Source: Stutzerimonas zhaodongensis (GTDB lineage Bacteria > Pseudomonadota > Gammaproteobacteria > Pseudomonadales > Pseudomonadaceae). From it: a stretch of 64,000 bases of DNA. Under the pieces are notes generated by a model. The model was given only the letters and a program-made list of their open reading frames with translations, was not told the DNA's origin and did not search any database. The stretch lies in the NCBI RefSeq assembly GCF_003696365.1, contig NZ_RFFM01000004.1:245981-309980 (forward strand), in the 5' to 3' direction. Every line of letters starts with the position of its first letter. Position 1 is the stretch's first letter. Of the stretch, positions 9,448-18,021 are shown piece by piece. Made by a program: the position numbers and the translations under genes.

Positions 9448-10374
9448 CTACCTGGCGTGGCCGGGCTTGGTGAAGGTGTAGAAGAGATTAGGTTCACTGG
9501 TGATATAAATCGTGCCGTCGGGCCCCATGGTCACGCCCTCGGCTTGCGGGACATCATTGCGCAGCCCGTGCTTACTCTCTTCCAGTGACAGACTGCTGAT
9601 CGCCTCGCCCTCAGCATCCAATTCCACCAACAGGCGCGACTCATCCGACAGCACCAGCAGATGATGGTATTGATCAACGTAATGCAGGCTTGAAATATCA
9701 GTCACGAACAAACCGTCGTCGCGCAACGTGTTTTCCTGCACATCTACCGCCAGCGGCTCAAGGCCCTTGGACGGCGGGAAGCCTTTGACTTCAAGAATGC
9801 GAAGAGGATTCTGTTCCTTGCCCACGAAGAGACGCCGAGTGGAAGCATCATAAGCAAGACCTTCGAAACCTTTGTTCTTTTCTCTCAGATCGAAGTTGAG
9901 CGTCAGGCGCTCGGACTGCTCCAGATCCACCGAACGGGTTTCATCATCAATCTCGATACGAACCAGCTGTTGCAAACGTTCATCCGCAATGACCAACACA
10001 CCCGGCTCGATGTACTCCACAGCCTCAGGGTCGAGAAACCCAGTCAGCTCGATCTCTCGCAGCAGCTCACCTTCCAAACTCAATTCCAGCAGTAATCGGC
10101 TGCCATTGGTCACTGAGAACAGCGTGTTCCGGTGGTGATCGTAGGTCAATGCCGACAGGTCATCCTCGACGCCTTTAATCGGCTGCGCTTGGATCTGTAC
10201 CTGATAGTCGTCTAGCCAGACTGATTTACCCTGCCACTGTTCGGCCCGCGCGTCCTGCCCTTGCTTGAAGAGCCACTGCTGCGCAGTAGACGAGATTGGT
10301 AACGCATACGCGAAGGAAACCAGCACAACGCCTAACAGAAGCGCTGCACTCGTGCGTTTTAGGGTAAGGAACAT
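9448..10374 (-). CDS. SdiA-regulated domain protein (YjiK-like)
   Basis: A 308-residue exported protein of the SdiA-regulated/YjiK family, predicted to fold as a beta-propeller related to phytase-like and NHL proteins. An uncleaved or cleavable N-terminal hydrophobic segment (about residues 8-27) points to the periplasm. Propeller-like repeats include DDLSALTYDHHRNTLFSVT, GFLDPEAVEYI, NKGFEGLAYD and VPQAEGVTMGPDGTIYITSE. These acidic EG(L/V) turns are characteristic. The molecular function of the family is unknown. The gene is convergent with the aminopeptidase-autotransporter gene and stands alone on its strand; the ribosome-binding site is weak. Confidence 0.8.
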   Translation of the reverse strand: MFLTLKRTSAALLLGVVLVSFAYALPISSTAQQWLFKQGQDARAEQWQGKSVWLDDYQVQIQAQPIKGVEDDLSALTYDHHRNTLFSVTNGSRLLLELSLEGELLREIELTGFLDPEAVEYIEPGVLVIADERLQQLVRIEIDDETRSVDLEQSERLTLNFDLREKNKGFEGLAYDASTRRLFVGKEQNPLRILEVKGFPPSKGLEPLAVDVQENTLRDDGLFVTDISSLHYVDQYHHLLVLSDESRLLVELDAEGEAISSLSLEESKHGLRNDVPQAEGVTMGPDGTIYITSEPNLFYTFTKPGHAR

Positions 10375-10464
10375 CGAGCTATCTCGGACTTAAAGCGGGC
10401 CAGCAGAAATACCACAACGTGGATGAATTGAAACTTAATTCTGCCAGCCCGGGTGCATCGACGG

Positions 10465-11130
10465 TTACAGCACACGACTCTCGAAACGCGACAGACCGAG
10501 CAGCTCCAGCACCAGTTCATCGCCTTGGTTCAGAGGGCCGACGCCGACCGGTGTGCCGGTCAACACCACATCACCTGGCTGCAGGCTGAAATGCCCGGCG
10601 ATGTGCTGCAGCAGCGGCAGTATCGCGTTGAGCATCTGGTTGCTGTTGCCGTCCTGACGCACTTCACCGTTAATGGTCAGCCGAACTCCGATGTCGTTCA
10701 GGTCCTGTACCGCATCGCCCGGTACGAAAGGTGCCAGCACGCACGCGCCGTCGAAGCTCTTGGCGGTTTCCCAGGGATGACCCTTTTCCTTGAGCTTGGC
10801 CTGTACATCGCGCAGTGTGAGGTCTAACGCCGGGGCGAAGCCGGAGATCGCGTCGCGCACCTCTTCTTCGTTCGGCTTGCGTGACAGCGGCTTGCCGATC
10901 AGTACGGCGATTTCCGCTTCATAGTGCACCACGCCGCGGTCGGTCGGGATATTGAAGCCGCCTTCCAGCGGTACGGTGCAGCTACCGGCCTTAATGAACA
11001 GCAGCGGCTCGGTCGGCACCGGATTGTTCAGCTCCTTGGCGTGCTCGGCATAGTTGCGTCCGATGCAGACCACCTTGCCCAGCGGATAATGAATGAGCGT
11101 GCCGTCGGTGTACTGGTGTTGGTAATTCAT
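10465..11130 (-). CDS. Fumarylacetoacetate hydrolase (FAH) family protein
   Basis: A 221-residue cytoplasmic hydrolase/decarboxylase of the FAH superfamily. The metal-binding acidic set is present as HYEAEIAVLIG (the E-x-E pair) and PALDLTLRD. The oxyanion region is KSFDGACVLAPF, and the family end motif is GDVVLTGTPVGVGPL. The start is the ATG at 11130; the frame is open further upstream but enters a repeat element. The gene follows the D2HGDH gene on the same strand after about 67 bases, so the two may be cotranscribed. Family members act on small beta-diketo acids or 2-keto acids such as acylpyruvates; the substrate here cannot be read from sequence. Confidence 0.88.
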   Translation of the reverse strand: MNYQHQYTDGTLIHYPLGKVVCIGRNYAEHAKELNNPVPTEPLLFIKAGSCTVPLEGGFNIPTDRGVVHYEAEIAVLIGKPLSRKPNEEEVRDAISGFAPALDLTLRDVQAKLKEKGHPWETAKSFDGACVLAPFVPGDAVQDLNDIGVRLTINGEVRQDGNSNQMLNAILPLLQHIAGHFSLQPGDVVLTGTPVGVGPLNQGDELVLELLGLSRFESRVL

Positions 11131-11143
11131 CGAAGCTCTCGTC

Positions 11144-11196
11144 TGTAGGGCGGGACTTGCCCGCCGTTGCCGTTGGCGGGTCATCCCGCCCCTACA
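11144..11196. repeat. REP-like imperfect palindrome
   Basis: A 53-base palindromic element fills the gap between the FAH-family and D2HGDH genes. The outer arms TGTAGGGCGGGA and TCCCGCCCCTACA pair with one bulged base. The inner arms GCCCGCC and GGCGGG pair around a short loop. The base composition and the GTAGGGCGGG core resemble the repetitive extragenic palindromes common in Pseudomonas. Only one copy is seen in this window, so its repetitive nature is an inference. Confidence 0.5.
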
Positions 11197-11197
11197 A

Positions 11198-12595
11198 TCA
11201 AACCGCGAATATCTTGCCTGGATTCATGATGCCGTTCGGGTCGAATGCCGCCTTGATCGCCTTCATGTAGCCGATCTCCGCCTCGGAGCGGCTGTAGGTC
11301 AGGTAATCGCGCTTGGTCATGCCCACGCCGTGCTCTGCCGATATCGACCCGTTGTACTTTTCGACCGTCTCGAACACCCATTTGTTGACCGACGCGCACT
11401 TGTCGAAGAACTCGTCCTTCGAAAGGGCTTCGGGCTTGAGGATGTTCAGGTGCAGATTGCCGTCTCCAATGTGGCCGTACCAGAGCACTTCGAAATCCGG
11501 GTAGTTGCCCGAGACGATGGCGTCGATGTCCGCCAGGAAGGCCGGCACTTTGGATACGGTGACCGAGATGTCGTTCTTGTATGGTGTCCGGTGGGAGATG
11601 GTCTCGGAAATGTACTCGCGCAGCTTCCACAGGTTCTGCAGTTGCTGGTCGCTCTGGCTCATCACACCATCCACGACCCAGCCCTCGTTGACGCAATGTT
11701 CGAAGGTCGCCAAAGCCTGCTCAGCGCGCTGATCGGTGGTGGCCTCGAACTCCAGCAGCGCATAGAACGGAGTGCGGGTTTCGAAGGGTGCGGGTACATC
11801 ACCGCGTTCGAGGATCTTGTCCAGGCACTTGTCGGAGAAGAATTCGAAGGCCGTCAGGTCCAGCTTGTCCTGAAAGGCATGCAGCACCGGCATGATCGAG
11901 TCGAAATCCGGCGTGCCCAGCACCATTGCGGTGAGGTTGGTGGGTTGACGCTCAAGACGCATCGTCGCCTCGACCACGAAGCCCAGCGTGCCTTCGGCGC
12001 CGATGAACAGCTGACGCATGTCGTAACCGGTGGCGTTCTTGGTCAGGTCCTTGTTCAGTTCGAGCAGGTCGCCCTTGCCAGTCACCACTTTCAAACCCGC
12101 CACCCAGTTGCGGGTCATGCCATAGCGAATCACCTTGATCCCGCCAGCGTTGGTGCCGATATTGCCGCCGATCTGGCTGGAGCCGGACGAGGCGAAGTCC
12201 ACCGGGTAGTAGAGGCCCTTGTCCTCGGCGAACTGCTGCAGCTGCGCGGTGATCACGCCCGGCTGGCAGACCGCGGTGCGGTCCATCTCGTTGAACGAGA
12301 GGATCTGATTCATGTAATCGAAAGAGACCACTACTTCCCCGTTGGCCGCTACGGCCGCCGCAGAAAGGCCGGTCCGTCCGCCAGAGGGCACCAGTGCAAC
12401 CTTGCGCTCGTTGGCCCAGCGCACGATGGCCTGCACCTGCTCGACACTTTTCGGGAAGACGATGGCCGTGGGCGCTGGGGTGTAATGCTTGGTCCAGTCC
12501 TTGCCGTAGGTATTCAGCGAATCGGCATCGGTCAGCACCTTGCCGGGCTCGACCAGGGTCTTCAGCTCATCGATCAGGGCGGGATCGGTCATCAT
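11198..12595 (-). CDS. D-2-hydroxyglutarate dehydrogenase (FAD-linked)
   Basis: Oxidises D-2-hydroxyglutarate to 2-oxoglutarate, passing electrons to an electron-transfer acceptor. About 465 residues. The N-terminal FAD-binding domain carries VPSGGRTGLSAAAVA and GGNIGTNAGGIKVIRYG; the C-terminal domain has the metal-binding HIGDGNLHLNI and the conserved end SAEHGVGMTKRDYL. The pairing with divergent serA is functional in the family: SerA side activity reduces 2-oxoglutarate to D-2-hydroxyglutarate, and this enzyme removes it and pulls serine synthesis forward, as reported for P. stutzeri. The ATG at 12595 is preferred for its upstream GAGAG, but ATGs at 12592 and 12607 are possible. Confidence 0.9.
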   Translation of the reverse strand: MMTDPALIDELKTLVEPGKVLTDADSLNTYGKDWTKHYTPAPTAIVFPKSVEQVQAIVRWANERKVALVPSGGRTGLSAAAVAANGEVVVSFDYMNQILSFNEMDRTAVCQPGVITAQLQQFAEDKGLYYPVDFASSGSSQIGGNIGTNAGGIKVIRYGMTRNWVAGLKVVTGKGDLLELNKDLTKNATGYDMRQLFIGAEGTLGFVVEATMRLERQPTNLTAMVLGTPDFDSIMPVLHAFQDKLDLTAFEFFSDKCLDKILERGDVPAPFETRTPFYALLEFEATTDQRAEQALATFEHCVNEGWVVDGVMSQSDQQLQNLWKLREYISETISHRTPYKNDISVTVSKVPAFLADIDAIVSGNYPDFEVLWYGHIGDGNLHLNILKPEALSKDEFFDKCASVNKWVFETVEKYNGSISAEHGVGMTKRDYLTYSRSEAEIGYMKAIKAAFDPNGIMNPGKIFAV

Positions 12596-12666
12596 GTGAA
12601 CTCTCATTCAATTCATGGTCACCCTGAGTACGCTTCAGCTCAGGACATAGGGTGTTTCGAGGGGGC

Positions 12667-12682
12667 CGTATGCTAGCATACG
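12667..12682. promoter_or_regulatory. 16-bp perfect palindrome between D2HGDH and serA
   Basis: CGTATGCTAGCATACG is a perfect inverted repeat lying about 72 bases upstream of the D2HGDH start and about 100 bases upstream of serA. Its place in the divergent promoter region suggests an operator for a dimeric regulator. No regulator gene for it is visible nearby. Confidence 0.4.
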
Positions 12683-12784
12683 CACCCTTTTGAAACGTGC
12701 CTCGGCAGACTCCCGACACCGCTGATACCGGGTCGGCCAGCCTTCGCTGGACACTTCGTCCTACCCTTCGGCCTTAAGGTTTAA

Positions 12785-14020
12785 ATGCAGATGAGCCAGA
12801 CCTCACTCGACAAGAGCAAGATCAAGTTTCTTCTTCTCGAAGGCGTTCACCAGAACGCTGTCGATACCCTCAAGGCCGCCGGTTACTCCAATATCGAGTA
12901 CCTCAAGACCGCGCTGACCGAGGAGGAGTTGAAGGAGCGGATCGCCGACGTCCATTTCATCGGGATTCGTTCGCGCACTCAACTCACCGAGGAAGTATTC
13001 GAAGCCGCCAACAAGCTGATCGCTGTCGGCTGCTTCTGCATCGGCACCAACCAGGTTGACCTGAACGCCGCCCGCGAGCGCGGAATCGCAGTCTTCAATG
13101 CCCCCTACTCCAACACCCGCTCGGTGGCCGAGCTGGTGCTGGCCGAAGCCATCCTGCTGCTGCGCGGCATTCCCGAGAAGAACGCCTCGTGCCATCGCGG
13201 CGGGTGGATCAAATCGGCGGCCAACTCGTTCGAGATCCGCGGCAAGAAGCTCGGCATCATCGGCTATGGCTCCATTGGCACTCAGCTGTCTGTACTCGCC
13301 GAAAGCTTAGGGATGCAGGTTTATTTCTACGACGTGGTGACCAAGCTTCCGTTGGGCAACGCAACTCAGATCGGCTCACTGTATGAGCTGCTGGGCATGT
13401 GCGACATCATTTCGCTGCACGTCCCCGAATTGGCGTCCACCCAATGGATGATCGGCGAGAAGGAAATTCGCGCCATGAAGAAAGGCTCGATCCTGATCAA
13501 CGCTGCCCGCGGCAGTGTGGTCGAGCTGGACCATCTGGCCGAAGCAATCAAGGACGAGCACCTCATCGGTGCAGCAATCGACGTGTTCCCGGTCGAGCCC
13601 AAATCCAACGATGAAGAGTTCGAAAGCCCGCTTCGTGGCCTGGACCGCGTGATCCTGACCCCGCACATTGGCGGTTCGACTGCCGAAGCCCAAGCCAACA
13701 TCGGACTGGAAGTGGCCGAGAAACTGGTCAAGTACAGCGACAACGGCACGTCGGTGTCCTCGGTCAACTTCCCCGAGGTCGCTCTGCCGTCTCACCCGGG
13801 CAAGCACCGTCTGCTGCACATCCACCAGAACATTCCGGGCGTGATGAGTGAGATCAACAAGGTGTTCGCCGACAACGGCATCAACATCTGTGGCCAGTTC
13901 CTGCAGACCAATGAGAAGGTCGGCTACGTGGTGATCGACGTGGACAAGGACTATTCCGACCTGGCTCTGGAAAAGCTGGTGCAGGTAAACGGCACCATCC
14001 GCAGCCGCGTCCTGTTCTAA
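12785..14020 (+). CDS. serA: D-3-phosphoglycerate dehydrogenase
   Basis: Catalyses the NAD-dependent first step of L-serine synthesis from 3-phosphoglycerate, and in this group also reduces 2-oxoglutarate to D-2-hydroxyglutarate. The 411 residues match the E. coli-type enzyme. The Rossmann motif is GIIGYGSIGTQL, the catalytic Arg is in INAARGSVVE, and the catalytic His is in LTPHIGGSTAEAQ. The C-terminal ACT domain (IPGVMSEINKVFADNGIN) is the serine feedback site in the family. AAGG stands 5 bases before the ATG at 12785; an ATG at 12791 gives the commonly annotated N-terminus. It is divergent from its metabolic partner D2HGDH and has a strong terminator downstream. Confidence 0.96.
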   Translation: MQMSQTSLDKSKIKFLLLEGVHQNAVDTLKAAGYSNIEYLKTALTEEELKERIADVHFIGIRSRTQLTEEVFEAANKLIAVGCFCIGTNQVDLNAARERGIAVFNAPYSNTRSVAELVLAEAILLLRGIPEKNASCHRGGWIKSAANSFEIRGKKLGIIGYGSIGTQLSVLAESLGMQVYFYDVVTKLPLGNATQIGSLYELLGMCDIISLHVPELASTQWMIGEKEIRAMKKGSILINAARGSVVELDHLAEAIKDEHLIGAAIDVFPVEPKSNDEEFESPLRGLDRVILTPHIGGSTAEAQANIGLEVAEKLVKYSDNGTSVSSVNFPEVALPSHPGKHRLLHIHQNIPGVMSEINKVFADNGINICGQFLQTNEKVGYVVIDVDKDYSDLALEKLVQVNGTIRSRVLF

Positions 14021-14034
14021 CCAGCAGCGCACGC

Positions 14035-14066
14035 AAAAAAGGGAGACTTCGGCCTCCCTTTTTTTA
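14035..14066 (+). terminator. Rho-independent terminator after serA
   Basis: The stem AAAAAAGGGAG / CTCCCTTTTTT has an 8-base loop containing TTCG and runs directly into T residues. It begins 15 bases after the serA stop and can also serve the convergent small gene ending at 14088. Confidence 0.9.
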
Positions 14067-14087
14067 TGCTGCTATCCAACGAGAGGA

Positions 14088-14366
14088 TCAGCGGTTGGAC
14101 GCAGGTTTCTCCGCCTCGCCGCGCACATCGGCATCGCTATCCCGCGGCGACTGCTCAGTCGTTGGCAGTTCCCTTGGAGTCTCCAGCGTCGCTGGCCTAG
14201 GCTGGTTCTGGCTGCCACTCGCACCCTCGATTACGTCCTGCCTAGGCTCGCGGGTATCGAGCGGATGCTCGCGGCTTTTTTCGGGAAGCGTCGGCCCGGT
14301 TCCGGTAGCCAGAGCCAAAGGCGAAACCGCCACCATCATCATGAATACGGGTATACGCATGTTCAT
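14088..14366 (-). CDS. Small exported protein, Pro/Glu/Arg-rich
   Basis: A 92-residue protein with a signal peptide (MNMRIPVFMMMVAVSPLALA) and a mature part of low complexity, rich in proline, glutamate, arginine and serine (for example LPEKSREHPLDTREPRQDV). No domain is recognised; the mature region looks intrinsically disordered. AGGTGG sits 6 bases upstream of the ATG at 14366. It lies downstream of another small exported protein gene on the same strand, but a terminator separates them. No function can be proposed. Confidence 0.65.
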   Translation of the reverse strand: MNMRIPVFMMMVAVSPLALATGTGPTLPEKSREHPLDTREPRQDVIEGASGSQNQPRPATLETPRELPTTEQSPRDSDADVRGEAEKPASNR

Positions 14367-14443
14367 GGTTCCACCTCATGTGAGGGATGGACAGTTCAGC
14401 GCGATCAACTAGCTCGCAACGACTGTGCGCACGGGGCTGCCCT

Positions 14444-14475
14444 AAAAAAAAAGCCCCGACCAGGGCCGGGGCTTT
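14444..14475 (-). terminator. Terminator after the small Gly/Thr-rich protein gene
   Basis: On the minus strand the stem AAAGCCCCG / CGGGGCTTT encloses an 8-base loop and is followed by a run of nine T residues (A tract at 14444-14452 on the plus strand). It lies 18 bases past the stop codon of the gene at 14494-14835. Confidence 0.9.
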
Positions 14476-14493
14476 CATCTGGCTACGCTGGCA

Positions 14494-14835
14494 TCAGTTG
14501 CCAGCGCCACCCGCTCCGCCTGAACCGGAGCCCGAGCCTGCGCCCGTAGCGCTGTTGCCAGTTCCGGTGGTGTTACCCACGCTAGTACCGGTGCCAGTGC
14601 CGGGGCCTGCTTCTTGGCCAGAGCCGGTGGTGGTGCCAGTGCCAGTGCTCATGCCGTTGCGGTTGGTATCGTCGGAGGTGTTGCCATCCATCGTCGTACC
14701 GCTATGGCTGCCGCTGTTCATCGAGCCGTGGCCGTCTTTATCTTTCATGTGATCGCTGTCGGCGGTACCGGCTGCGAAAACGCCGGTGGACATCAAACCG
14801 GCCAGGGTAAGCGCTGCCAATTTAGTCGTTTTCAT
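14494..14835 (-). CDS. Small exported Gly/Thr/Ser-rich protein
   Basis: A 113-residue protein with a clear signal peptide (MKTTKLAALTLAGLMSTGVFA). The mature chain is almost free of large hydrophobics: a His/Asp/Lys-containing segment (DSDHMKDKDGHGSMNSG) is followed by a repetitive Thr-Gly/Ser-Gly tail ending GSGSGGAGGAGN. Such a tail is likely disordered. AGGAGA stands upstream of the ATG at 14835, which beats the ATG at 14853. Its sequence resembles the small, often stress-induced, periplasmic proteins found widely in Pseudomonas, but I cannot name a family. It has its own terminator. Confidence 0.65.
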   Translation of the reverse strand: MKTTKLAALTLAGLMSTGVFAAGTADSDHMKDKDGHGSMNSGSHSGTTMDGNTSDDTNRNGMSTGTGTTTGSGQEAGPGTGTGTSVGNTTGTGNSATGAGSGSGSGGAGGAGN

Positions 14836-14960
14836 GGTCGTTCTCCTAATCACAAAGGGTTCCTATAATCGGGCACCCATCCGCCGCAGGGGTTTCATCG
14901 GACGCATTACAAAATTTGTATCTGTGCGGCTCAAAGCCCCGGGCCGTGCTTTCAGATGCC

Positions 14961-16052
14961 CTACCGTTCATCGTAATCTTCGGCAGCGTGCCGTTCTTCT
15001 CGCCCCGGACGATCACCGAGCACGTCTTCGACATAGAGCATTCGGATCATCACCATTCCTACAGCGCCCAGAGGTGTGGCCAGCAGCAGGCCCAGGGTGC
15101 CGGCAAGCAAGCCGAACAGCAGTTGCAGGGAGATGGTGAGGGCCGGCGGCACGGACACGATCCGGTTCTGCATCCAGGGCGTGAACACGTAGCTCTCAAG
15201 CGCTTGGACCAAGGCGTAAAGGCCGGCGACGTAGAGCATCGTCCGGGTTCCCTCGAGCGAAGCCAGCAACAGCGCAGGAACCAAAGCGATCACCGGCCCG
15301 ATATTGGGTATGAAGGACAACAGCCCGGCAATCAGCCCCAGAACCAGAGCCAGTTCGATGCCCAGCAACCACAGGCCCAAGGTAGTCAACACGCCGATCA
15401 ACAACATCTCGATGAGTTTGGCGATCAGCCAGGACTGCAGCGTCGAACCACTCTCGCTTAGCACCTCCTTGGTGCGTGCGCGGTAACTCAGAGGAATCAG
15501 TTTGACGAATCCGTCAACGTAAACCCGAGGATTGATGGCCAAGCAGACGCCGATGGCAAACGCCACCACGAAGCTGGTAAGCGCTCCTCCGAGGGACGCC
15601 AGCACAGCCGTCACCACGCTGAAGCCATCACCCGGTGATACGGCTTCGCTCAGACTGCCCTGATACTCCATGATTCGACTGACCCATGCGGAATCATCGG
15701 CGCGCTCGCGCAACCGCTCGACTGCCTCGGGCAGCGACTCGGAAAGCGCATCAACCTGTTCGGAAATGCTCGGCGCGACCAGCCAACCGAACAAACCGAC
15801 CGAAATCAGGAACAGTACAAAGAACACGCCCATCGAAGCTTTTCGCGACAGCGGCGTCTTTTCACTGATCCAACAGCTGACACCGTTGATCAGCACGCCG
15901 AAGAGAATGGCTGCAAACAAAAGCAGAAGAAACTCGAAGGCCAGCCACGCCACCACCACCAACAGCGCAACCACAACCAGCACGCTCACCTTGATCAAGC
16001 TCCGGCTGGCGACCCCTCTCGCACTCTCGGTTTCATTGTCTGCGTCGCTCAT
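14961..16052 (-). CDS. AI-2E family transporter (PerM-like permease)
   Basis: A 363-residue polytopic inner-membrane protein with about seven to eight helices. The family features are the paired N-terminal helices (VLVVVALLVVVAWLAFEFLL), a soluble amphipathic stretch rich in Glu and Arg (SEQVDALSESLPEAVERLRE), and the C-terminal FIPNIGPVIALVPALLLA and LLATPLGAVGMV motifs. Despite the family name, most members have undefined substrates; some work as sodium/proton antiporters or exporters. AAGGGGATGGC precedes the ATG at 16052. It follows the OPT transporter gene on the same strand after 66 bases, so the two probably form an operon. Confidence 0.88.
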   Translation of the reverse strand: MSDADNETESARGVASRSLIKVSVLVVVALLVVVAWLAFEFLLLLFAAILFGVLINGVSCWISEKTPLSRKASMGVFFVLFLISVGLFGWLVAPSISEQVDALSESLPEAVERLRERADDSAWVSRIMEYQGSLSEAVSPGDGFSVVTAVLASLGGALTSFVVAFAIGVCLAINPRVYVDGFVKLIPLSYRARTKEVLSESGSTLQSWLIAKLIEMLLIGVLTTLGLWLLGIELALVLGLIAGLLSFIPNIGPVIALVPALLLASLEGTRTMLYVAGLYALVQALESYVFTPWMQNRIVSVPPALTISLQLLFGLLAGTLGLLLATPLGAVGMVMIRMLYVEDVLGDRPGREERHAAEDYDER

Positions 16053-16118
16053 GCCATCCCCTTCTCGAAGTCTGAAGTTGGGACATGAGGCCGATGGAGA
16101 AATTCAGGTGCAGCCGCT

Positions 16119-17819
16119 CTAGTGGAGCAACTGCCACAGCGAAATCCCGATTCCGGCCAGACTTTCGCCGGCCACCAGACCCGCGGCGGTAACAATCACG
16201 AATCGCTCGGCGAGGCTGCCCCAGCGAGCAGCGAAGAGCCAGGCCAGTAGCGCCCCGAACGCCATCATCAAGGAAATCGAGGCGGGGATGATGAAGGCCA
16301 ACCCTAGTGCCGCGGAGCTCGGCAACCAGCGCAGGCGTGAGGCCGGCGCCAACCCTTCGGGTATCCCCAGCGCCACTCCCGCCATGGCACCGGCCAGCAT
16401 AGCCCAGCGGATATCCGGGCTGATGGAGCCGAGCCCCGATGTCAGCGCCTCCGCCACGGCCTTCCAGGTCGCCACCGCGGGTGCCGGCCATTCCGGTGTG
16501 ATCAGCATTGTCTGGGGGTCTGGAATCAACAGCTGATAGGCCAGTACCCCAACCAGGCTGCCGACCAGAATGCCCAGGCATTGCGCGATTACCTGCCGCG
16601 ACGGCGTGGCGCCGATCGCATGGCCGACCTTGAAATCGTTGAGCAGATCGGTGCACTGACCGGCGGCACCGCCAGCGGTATTGGCGCTCATCAGGTTGAT
16701 CCCCACCTGCCCCGGTGCGATGGCGCCAAAACCGAGCTGCGACAACTGCCCGATTGCCCCGATAGGCGGGATGCCAGTCGCCCCCACGACCCGCGCCGCA
16801 ACCATTGCCAGCAACAACGCCAGTGGGATCGAAAGCGCCGCCATCAGCGGATGAATGCCGAACAACGTCATCTGCAGGATGATTACCAGAATCGCAGCCA
16901 GACCTAGCCCGAGCGCGGGCAGCAACGCCGGTCGGCGCATAGCCATCCTCCTGGGCCCGCCCGCACTACGGGCACGCAGAAAACGCAGCCCAAGGGCCGT
17001 CAGGGTGGAGCAGACCATCAGGCTCACCCCCGGCCAGAGCAGCCACTCGATGAGCAACGCGAACTGCGGCCCGCTGGCACCTGCAGGCATGCGAACAAGG
17101 CCTTCAGCGAGTAACCACGGTGCAATCAGCCCCCATGCGATCGCCGCCCCCAGCAGCAGTGACAAGCCCACCCGCAGGCCGATAATCCCACCAAACCCGA
17201 GCAGCAACAGCGACGGTTCGAGGTTGAACGTCAGCCGCTCCAGCTGCGCACTTGGCGCCCAGCGCGGCAAGTTCCACAGCAGGCTATCGATCAGTTTGGC
17301 TCCTGCCGCCAGCAATGCGGCCGAGCTCAGCACCCATAGTCGCCGGGCCGCCTCGGCGCCGTGACTGTAAATCTGCTGCATCGTCGCCAGCGTCGCCATG
17401 CCTTCCGGAAAGCGCAGCTGTGATTCGACGATCAGCGAGGGCCGCAAGTACCAGGCGACCCAGATTCCAAGAAAGCTCACCGAGAACACCCAGGCCATCA
17501 AAGGCAGTGTGTCCAGCTGGTGGCCGGTAATCAGCGTGAGGGCGGGTATGGGCGCCACTAGCCCGCCGGAAATGATCGAGGCTGCAGAAGAAGCTGTGGT
17601 CTGATTGATATTGCTTTCGTGCAGCGTCCAGGACGGACGATTCAACAGCTTTGCCAGGTTCTGCCAGAAAGCGAAACCGACCAGCAACGCAATGATCGAC
17701 ATGTTGAATGACCAGCCGATCTTCAGGCCTGAATAAATGTTCGAGGGCGTCAATATCGCCCCTAGGATTAGCCCTGTGATCAGCGCGCGGCACGTCAATT
17801 CGCGAGAGGGTTGATTCAT
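16119..17819 (-). CDS. OPT family oligopeptide/metal-chelate transporter
   Basis: A 566-residue inner-membrane protein with about 14 to 15 predicted helices. The N-terminal block LTCRALITGLILGAILTPSN with YSGLKIGWSF, the sequence FPEGMATLATMQ and the domain 2 block INLMSANTAGGAAGQCTDLLN are characteristic of the OPT superfamily, which moves small peptides or metal-chelate complexes into the cell. The substrate is not evident. GGAGAC stands upstream of the ATG at 17819; the 15-codon extension to 17864 is not supported. It is divergent from the csgD-like gene and leads a probable two-gene unit with the AI-2E family permease. Confidence 0.85.
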   Translation of the reverse strand: MNQPSRELTCRALITGLILGAILTPSNIYSGLKIGWSFNMSIIALLVGFAFWQNLAKLLNRPSWTLHESNINQTTASSAASIISGGLVAPIPALTLITGHQLDTLPLMAWVFSVSFLGIWVAWYLRPSLIVESQLRFPEGMATLATMQQIYSHGAEAARRLWVLSSAALLAAGAKLIDSLLWNLPRWAPSAQLERLTFNLEPSLLLLGFGGIIGLRVGLSLLLGAAIAWGLIAPWLLAEGLVRMPAGASGPQFALLIEWLLWPGVSLMVCSTLTALGLRFLRARSAGGPRRMAMRRPALLPALGLGLAAILVIILQMTLFGIHPLMAALSIPLALLLAMVAARVVGATGIPPIGAIGQLSQLGFGAIAPGQVGINLMSANTAGGAAGQCTDLLNDFKVGHAIGATPSRQVIAQCLGILVGSLVGVLAYQLLIPDPQTMLITPEWPAPAVATWKAVAEALTSGLGSISPDIRWAMLAGAMAGVALGIPEGLAPASRLRWLPSSAALGLAFIIPASISLMMAFGALLAWLFAARWGSLAERFVIVTAAGLVAGESLAGIGISLWQLLH

Positions 17820-18021
17820 GCCGTCTCCATCGAACGGGTGATTGACTGACCTTAGACCATTCACTCCACCTTGGCATTAACTCGACCGTCCGTCGGGTTG
17901 TCAGCGTCTGAGCGCAGATGCCTGCCTAATCGCAACCCGAACGCTGAACTTCATCTTTTTCGCCCGGTCGGTTAGTAACTTTTCTACGCGGCATAACGGT
18001 ACCCAAGACCAAGGATTGAAC

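Noticed and set aside
11330..12676. 448-codon plus-strand frame opposite D2HGDH
   Set aside because: Antisense shadow of a confidently identified flavoenzyme, with no recognisable motif of its own.
14961..16052. Quorum-sensing AI-2 export role implied by the AI-2E family name
   Set aside because: Most family members do not transport AI-2, and nothing in the neighbourhood concerns AI-2.
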